DNA from: Silicimonas sp.
GTDB lineage: Bacteria; Pseudomonadota; Alphaproteobacteria; Rhodobacterales; Rhodobacteraceae
Assembly: GCA_013002465.1 (NCBI GenBank)
Contig: JABDJO010000001.1
Location: forward strand, 1-33,851
Reading direction: 5' to 3'
DNA: 33,851 nt
The translations under genes were made by a program, and so were the position numbers. Shown here piece after piece: positions 33,313 to 33,851 of this stretch. The notes beneath the pieces were generated by a model. It was not told where the DNA came from and did not search any database. It saw nothing but the letters and a program-made list of their open reading frames with translations. Each line of letters starts with the position of its first letter. Positions within the stretch are counted from its first letter, which is position 1.

Positions 33313-33734
33313 CACTCAGGCCGCGCCGGAGAGCGCGACCATTTGCAGGCCCCGAGTGGCGAAAAACGATTACCCTCGCGTCGATGTTCTCAATCTGGAA
33401 AACCGACCAAAATGCACGCATATCTTTGGTGATGTCGGAGACGAAGTCCGCATATTTATTCTGTTAACTAATTGAATCTAAGTACTATATTTCATTAATG
33501 TTGATTTCGTACCACTATTCAAACCACATTGCGGTATTTGTTGGCCAACGTGATCGATACCTAGGTTGGGGGCGGCTTTGGCCCGAAGCGGACATTTGAG
33601 AAAAATGTGGCGAACGGCTGGAACGAGCCCAATCTCAAGCTTGATGCGGGTGCAGCGAACGTTGGTCTTCATCTACGCACAGGACAGCGCATCGCTTCGC
33701 AAAAAAGTGCGTCGTCGATCGATTGACGTGACGA
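33313..33734. other. Intergenic region with an AT-rich patch and a possible decayed element
   Basis: No gene is supported over about 420 bases. The stretch around 33430-33530 is far more AT-rich than the rest of the window. From about 33560 come GC-rich words such as CCGAAGCGGACATT and GCAGCGAACGTTGGTC, which I have the impression of having seen repeated in roseobacter intergenic DNA, so this may be a decayed repeat or gene fragment. An open frame at 33566-33823 has no coding character and overlaps the GGDEF gene. Confidence 0.4.
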
Positions 33735-33851
33735 TTACGGCGGGTGCCAGAAATTTAGCTTTGCCCGTCCACTTCTTTTTGCTTGATAGAGGGCTTCGTC
33801 GCTGCGCGCGTATAGTTCCATGACGCTGGTTGACATCCCAGAAAAGGCTGT
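33735..33851 (-). CDS. GGDEF-domain protein, C-terminal 38 residues (rest beyond right edge)
   Basis: Reading the minus strand from the window edge gives an open frame ending ELYARSDEALYQAKRSGRAK and a short tail LNFWHPP before a TAA at 33737-33735. The RSDEALYQAKRSGR block is the near-invariant end of GGDEF (diguanylate cyclase) domains. The active-site GGDEF motif and any sensor domains are outside the window, so catalytic status is unknown. Confidence 0.78.
   Translation of the reverse strand, partial: TAFSGMSTSVMELYARSDEALYQAKRSGRAKLNFWHPP

Noticed and set aside
33566..33823. An 85-codon plus-strand frame near the right edge
   Set aside because: Composition is non-coding, and its end overlaps the GGDEF tail on the other strand, which has a clear motif.

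Overview
The window looks like a chromosomal segment of a Rhodobacteraceae (roseobacter-group) alphaproteobacterium. The evidence is its high GC, the lineage-typical small families (two DUF2484 genes beside murB, and a divergent DUF6477/DUF6456 pair), the pepA-holC pair, an FtsZ of about 514 residues with a long linker, and a perfect DnaA box plus GANTC sites before ftsZ. I see no rRNA, tRNA, CRISPR array, insertion sequence or prophage. All family assignments come from reading the translations, not from searches.

Layout. (1) 1-2010: the N-terminal half of a periplasmic Fe(3+)-binding protein on the minus strand, behind a good sigma70-type promoter that carries two IscR/iron-Rhodo-box-like palindromes; divergent from it is an MmgE/PrpD-family gene ending in a strong stem-loop. 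(2) 2079-4594: pepA-holC, convergent with a membrane-anchored retropepsin-like protease. (3) 4928-8435, all minus: metA (acetyl-CoA type by residue E111), an alpha/beta hydrolase, ppk2 and a TetR regulator. (4) 8789-11182, plus: a 35-codon leader ORF, an alpha/beta hydrolase, an RraA-family protein and a hydroxypyruvate-isomerase-like protein, probably one catabolic operon. (5) 11207-17852, all minus: an orphan P-loop ATPase, two EamA transporters, a FadL-type outer-membrane protein, a YdcF protein, a small monooxygenase-fold protein and guaA. (6) 17951-24587: a non-pyrrolysine MttB-family methyltransferase, a DUF1638 protein, a TetR regulator with a palindromic operator, a cupin and an MtbC-type corrinoid protein, interleaved with DUF6477/DUF6456/DUF4342 genes. 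(7) 24816-33312: a PA0069-type radical SAM gene, then the division and cell-wall run DUF2484-DUF2484-murB-ddl-ftsQ-ftsA-small ORF-ftsZ, a terminator and a rhodanese gene. (8) 33313-33851: an AT-rich gap and the C-terminal tail of a GGDEF protein on the minus strand.

How the genes work together. The most interesting set is region 6: the substrate-side methyltransferase (MttB family), the corrinoid carrier (MtbC) and DUF1638 are parts of a cobalamin-dependent demethylation route. The methyl-acceptor enzyme and the reductive activator are not in the window. Region 7 is a shortened dcw cluster: murC does not precede the DUF2484 genes and lpxC does not follow ftsZ. The ftsA-ftsZ gap holds a perfect DnaA box, GANTC sites and two hairpins, which suggests cell-cycle and possibly post-transcriptional control of ftsZ.
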